Of a stretch of DNA of 64,000 nt, positions 61,431-64,000 are shown piece after piece. The stretch lies in assembly GCA_945868745.1 (NCBI GenBank), contig CAMBMK010000003.1, positions 23,779 to 87,778 of the forward strand. Reading direction: 5' to 3'. Under the pieces are notes generated by a model. It saw only the letters and a list, made by a program, of their open reading frames with translations. It ran no database searches and was not told the DNA's origin. Made by a program: the position numbers and the translations under genes. This DNA comes from an uncultured Bacteroidales bacterium. Its GTDB lineage: Bacteria; Bacteroidota; Bacteroidia; Bacteroidales; UBA932. Within the stretch, counting starts at the first letter, position 1, and each line of letters begins with the position of its first letter.

Positions 61431-61488
61431 TGTTTTTTATTGTTTATGTAGTGCAAACTGAACACTATTATTCTGTTTCAACGGCAGC

Positions 61489-62742
61489 TCAGCATCCGTA
61501 GAGGTAGCGGTGCTGCTCCGGGGTGAGGGTGTCGATGGTGATGCCCCACGAGGCGAGCTTCCTTTCCGCCACATCCCTGTCGATGGATTCCGGGACATTG
61601 TTGAGCATTTTTCCCGGTTCCCTTGCAATCGCTGCCCTGTTGTCCACAAGGTATTTGGCGCTGAGCGCCTGGATGGCGAATGACATGTCCATAATCTCTG
61701 CCGGATGTCCGTCGCCGGCTGCCAGGTTGACAAGGCGTCCCTGGGCGATGACATGGACAGTCCGGCCGTCAGGCATATCGTAGGCGGTGATGTTGGCACG
61801 CGCCGGGCGCTCTGCTGTGGCGTATTCCCTGAGGGAGGCTACTGCAACTTCCACGTCGAAATGGCCTGCGTTACAGAGGATTGCCCCGTCTTTGAGGAGC
61901 GGGAAATGGGCCGGTCCGATGACGTCGGCGCAGCCTGTGACCGTGATGAAGAAGTCCCCCAGAGGAGCAGCCTGTGCCATTGTCATCACGCTGAATCCGT
62001 CCATCACGGCTTCGAGGGCCCTGACCGGGTCGATTTCGGTGACAATGACCTGTGCACCGAGGCCTTTTGCCCTCATTGCCACACCTTTGCCGCACCATCC
62101 GTAGCCTGCCACAACCACAGTTTTGCCCGCCACGATGAGGTTGGTGGTCCTGTTGATGCCGTCCCACACGCTCTGGCCGGTGCCGTAGCGGTTGTCGAAG
62201 AAGTGCTTGCATTTTGCGTCGTTGACAAGCATCATCGGGAATCTGAGGGCGCCCTCCCTGTCCATTGCCTGAAGCCTGAGGATGCCGGTCGTGGTCTCTT
62301 CGCAGCCGCCTATTACGCCGGGAATGAGGTGCGGATAGTTTTCGTGGATCATGTTGACAAGGTCGCCGCCGTCGTCTATGATGATGTCGGGACCCGCCTC
62401 AATGACACGCCTGATGCCGCTTTCGTATTCAGCGGGTGTGGCTCCGTGGACCGCAAACACATTAAGGCCCTCATGGACAAGGGCTGCCGCAACGTCGTCC
62501 TGAGTGCTCAGGGGGTTGCTTCCGGTGATGAACATCTGTGCCCCTCCGCCCGCAAGGACTTCGCAGAGGCGTGCGGTCTTGGCTTCAAGATGGACTGACA
62601 GCGCCACCTTGAGTCCTTCGAACGGTCTTGTACGGCGGAATTCGGCGTCAAGGCCTTCGAGAAGGGGCATATGGCGGCGCACCCAGTCGATTTTGAGCGC
62701 TCCGCTTTCCCACAGATTGATGTCTCGGATTTCTGATGTCAT
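61489..62742 (-). CDS. ahcY: Adenosylhomocysteinase
   Basis: AhcY hydrolyses SAH, the product of SAM-dependent methyltransferases such as TrmB and the two others in this window. The 417-residue enzyme has ALSVHLEAKTARLCEVLAGGGA, the catalytic LVNDAKCKHFFDNRYGTGQSVWDGINR, the NAD-binding VVVAGYGWCGKGVAMRAKGLGAQVIVTEIDP and NAGHFDVEV. It lacks the roughly 40-residue insert of many bacterial forms. The C-terminus is LTPEQHRYLYGC rather than the usual KxxxYRY, a small deviation at the NAD-contacting tail. A -7 box TATCTTTG lies at 62763-62770. Confidence 0.96.
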   Translation of the reverse strand: MTSEIRDINLWESGALKIDWVRRHMPLLEGLDAEFRRTRPFEGLKVALSVHLEAKTARLCEVLAGGGAQMFITGSNPLSTQDDVAAALVHEGLNVFAVHGATPAEYESGIRRVIEAGPDIIIDDGGDLVNMIHENYPHLIPGVIGGCEETTTGILRLQAMDREGALRFPMMLVNDAKCKHFFDNRYGTGQSVWDGINRTTNLIVAGKTVVVAGYGWCGKGVAMRAKGLGAQVIVTEIDPVRALEAVMDGFSVMTMAQAAPLGDFFITVTGCADVIGPAHFPLLKDGAILCNAGHFDVEVAVASLREYATAERPARANITAYDMPDGRTVHVIAQGRLVNLAAGDGHPAEIMDMSFAIQALSAKYLVDNRAAIAREPGKMLNNVPESIDRDVAERKLASWGITIDTLTPEQHRYLYGC

Positions 62743-62877
62743 ACTCGTTTGTTTTGGGACTGCAAAGATAACAAATTAAAACCACTTTCGGAGGCATCCG
62801 GATTCGGCCTGCCCACTTTATGTATTGACTCTTCGGACATCAGGACGGGGCGGTGTTACGGCCGATTTTGAAATAAA

Positions 62878-62909
62878 TTTGGCGAATGGGCTGATTACTA
62901 TTAACTTTG
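62878..62909 (+). promoter_or_regulatory. Promoter of fabG
   Basis: TTTG (62878-62881), 20-nt spacer, TAACTTTG (62902-62909). The leader to the fabG ATG is about 105 nt and includes a CCCGC-cgttt-GCGGG hairpin (62970s). I recognise no riboswitch in it. Confidence 0.75.
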
Positions 62910-63019
62910 CAGGCCGGTTATGTGTCCGGAAGGGGCACAGGCCGTGCAAAAGACTCCGTTTCCCGCCGTTTGCGGGAGCGCGTGACAGAACCAGAACCTA
63001 ATATTTATTGTAAAATTTT

Positions 63020-63766
63020 ATGGGACTTTTAGACGGAAAAGTTGCTCTCGTTACCGGAGCAGCAAGAGGCATCGGAAAGGCGATTTGCCTCAAATTCGCA
63101 TCCGAAGGCGCAGACATCGCCTTCACCGATCTTGTAATCAATGAAGCAGCCGAAGAGACTGTACGTGAAATCGAGGCCTATGGCCACAAGGTTCGCGCCT
63201 ACGCTTCCAATGCGGCGGATTTCGCCCAGACCGAGGAGGTGGTGAATGCAGTTCTCGCAGATTTCGGCCGCGTGGACATACTTGTCAACAATGCCGGCAT
63301 CACCAAAGACGGGCTCATGCTCAGGATGACCGAGGCCCAGTGGGATGCAGTAATCAATGTCAACCTCAAATCCGCATTCAACTTCATCCACGCCCTCACT
63401 CCGGTGATGATGCGCCAGAAGGGCGGCTCCATCATCAATATGTCCTCAGTTGTGGGTGTTCACGGCAATGCCGCACAGTGCAACTATTCCGCTTCAAAGG
63501 CAGGCCTCATCGGTCTTGCGAAGAGCATCGGACAGGAGATGGGACGCAAGGGCATCCGTGCCAATGCCATCGCTCCGGGATTTATCGACACCCCTATGAC
63601 CCAGGCGCTTCCGGAAGAGGTACGCAAGACCTGGATTGAGAAGATTCCTCTCCACAGGGGCGGCACCGTCGAGGACATAGCCAACGTTGCGACCTTCCTC
63701 GCCAGCGACCTCAGTTCATATGTCACAGGCCAGGTCATCCAGGTTGACGGCGGCATGAACATGTAG
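63020..63766 (+). CDS. fabG: 3-oxoacyl-[acyl-carrier-protein] reductase
   Basis: FabG, 248 residues, reduces 3-oxoacyl-ACP in fatty-acid elongation. SDR motifs: NADP-binding VTGAARGIGKAI, NNAGITKDGLMLRM, and the Ser-Tyr-Lys triad in INMSSVVGVHGNAAQCNYSASKAGLIGLAKSI. The C-terminal LASDLSSYVTGQVIQVDGGMNM is standard. It stands alone here, flanked by its promoter and terminator, without other fab genes. Confidence 0.96.
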   Translation: MGLLDGKVALVTGAARGIGKAICLKFASEGADIAFTDLVINEAAEETVREIEAYGHKVRAYASNAADFAQTEEVVNAVLADFGRVDILVNNAGITKDGLMLRMTEAQWDAVINVNLKSAFNFIHALTPVMMRQKGGSIINMSSVVGVHGNAAQCNYSASKAGLIGLAKSIGQEMGRKGIRANAIAPGFIDTPMTQALPEEVRKTWIEKIPLHRGGTVEDIANVATFLASDLSSYVTGQVIQVDGGMNM

Positions 63767-63789
63767 TCTGTACGGAAACGATAATGATC

Positions 63790-63825
63790 AAGGAGGCTGA
63801 CCTTTCGGGTCGGCCTCCTTTTTTG
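63790..63825 (+). terminator. Intrinsic terminator of fabG
   Basis: AAGGAGGC...GCCTCCTT with an inner TGACC/GGGTC pairing and a small loop, followed by TTTTTT, 24 nt after the stop. Confidence 0.9.
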
Positions 63826-64000
63826 TGCTTCGGACGGGAGCCAAATAACCGGTGGCTATCGTGTATTCTTGGTGGCTATCGAACTATTTGTCTATCAAGT
63901 GGTTGAATTTTGCCAGCGGTGTATTCAAATAATAAGCGGAAAAGGTGTAAGCGGTAACTTTGCATCAGCGGAAATCGGAAGTTTTAGTTTCGGCAGAAAT
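63826..64000 (+). other. Right-edge intergenic region with a short direct repeat and a -7-like box
   Basis: No gene is visible. GGTGGCTATCG occurs twice (near 63851 and 63870). TAACTTTG at 63955-63962 matches the -7 consensus and probably serves a plus-strand gene beyond the window; no TTTG is seen 19-21 nt upstream. Confidence 0.5.

Noticed and set aside
60468-61451. 327-residue plus-strand ORF opposite nhaA
   Set aside because: Shadow of the antiporter gene; charged, repeat-poor translation without motifs.
1-64000. Defence system, CRISPR array, toxin-antitoxin pair or biosynthetic cluster
   Set aside because: I found no array of spaced repeats, no nuclease/helicase or toxin-like gene pair and no megasynthase; the window is nearly all core metabolism, translation, repair and envelope genes.

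Overview
The window reads as a chromosomal segment of a Bacteroidota member, most likely an uncultured Bacteroidales with a fairly GC-rich genome. Three things point there. Gene content and order are typical of the phylum: holB-ricT-gldH, rplM-rpsI-rpsB-tsf, cmk-ispH, hemD-rnpA-yidD, a DUF4271 protein, a GT117/DUF2723 membrane protein and a BtuG-type surface lipoprotein. Promoters repeatedly show the Bacteroidota pattern, a TTTG-like -33 box, a 19-20 nt spacer and a TAnnTTTG -7 box; I marked nine. Shine-Dalgarno sequences are mostly weak. I saw no tRNA, rRNA, CRISPR array, prophage or insertion sequence, so nearly all of the window is core genome.

Layout. 1-3170 (-): endonuclease-like membrane protein (partial), rhomboid, mutL and a small membrane protein. 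3457-4882: ispF (+), a palindrome-packed non-coding region, and a low-molecular-weight phosphatase (-). 5044-7253 (-): efp, ispH, cmk. 7328-9384 (+): a NtrC-like regulator without a DNA-binding domain, a 59-residue winged-helix protein missed by the ORF track, and an acetyltransferase. 9407-12266: an EamA transporter (-) diverging from a Y-family polymerase/YolD pair (+) across a perfect 11-bp inverted repeat. 12285-15007 (-): lptB and dnaX. 15132-17870 (+): a secreted protein of unknown function, an M16 peptidase and an O-methyltransferase.

17941-24342 (+) is a complete cobalamin-uptake operon under a cobalamin riboswitch: btuG-like lipoprotein, btuB, btuF, btuC, btuD. It overlaps convergent smpB by 47 nt. 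Next come miaA (+) and a tight seven-gene minus-strand run from trxA to trmB. 31757-38510 (-) is a multidrug-efflux locus: TetR regulator, TolC, adaptor, RND pump and a small PII-like protein, closed by an intrinsic terminator. 38849-42938 holds lgt, a HAD phosphatase, pgk (-) and an RlmI-type methyltransferase. 42952-46023 (-) is the large GT117 protein, diverging from an eIF1/SUI1-DUF4271-hemD-rnpA-yidD operon (+).

48743-52636 (-) carries tsf, rpsB, rpsI, rplM and pfkA. 52779-59257 (+) carries carA-carB and then a glycerol-1-phosphate dehydrogenase/glycerate kinase pair. 59234-62742 (-) has an OmpA-type lipoprotein, nhaA and ahcY. The window ends with fabG (+), its terminator, and an edge region with a -7 box for a gene outside the window.

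The items I would look at first are the nested palindromes after ispF, the Firmicutes-like polymerase Y/YolD module with its palindromic operator candidate, the regulator lacking a DNA-binding domain beside a winged-helix microprotein, the PII-like protein at the end of the RND operon, and a D-to-N change in the nucleotide-binding motif of PfkA. No clearly new multi-gene system stood out. Functional assignments rest on motif recognition by eye; no database search was run.
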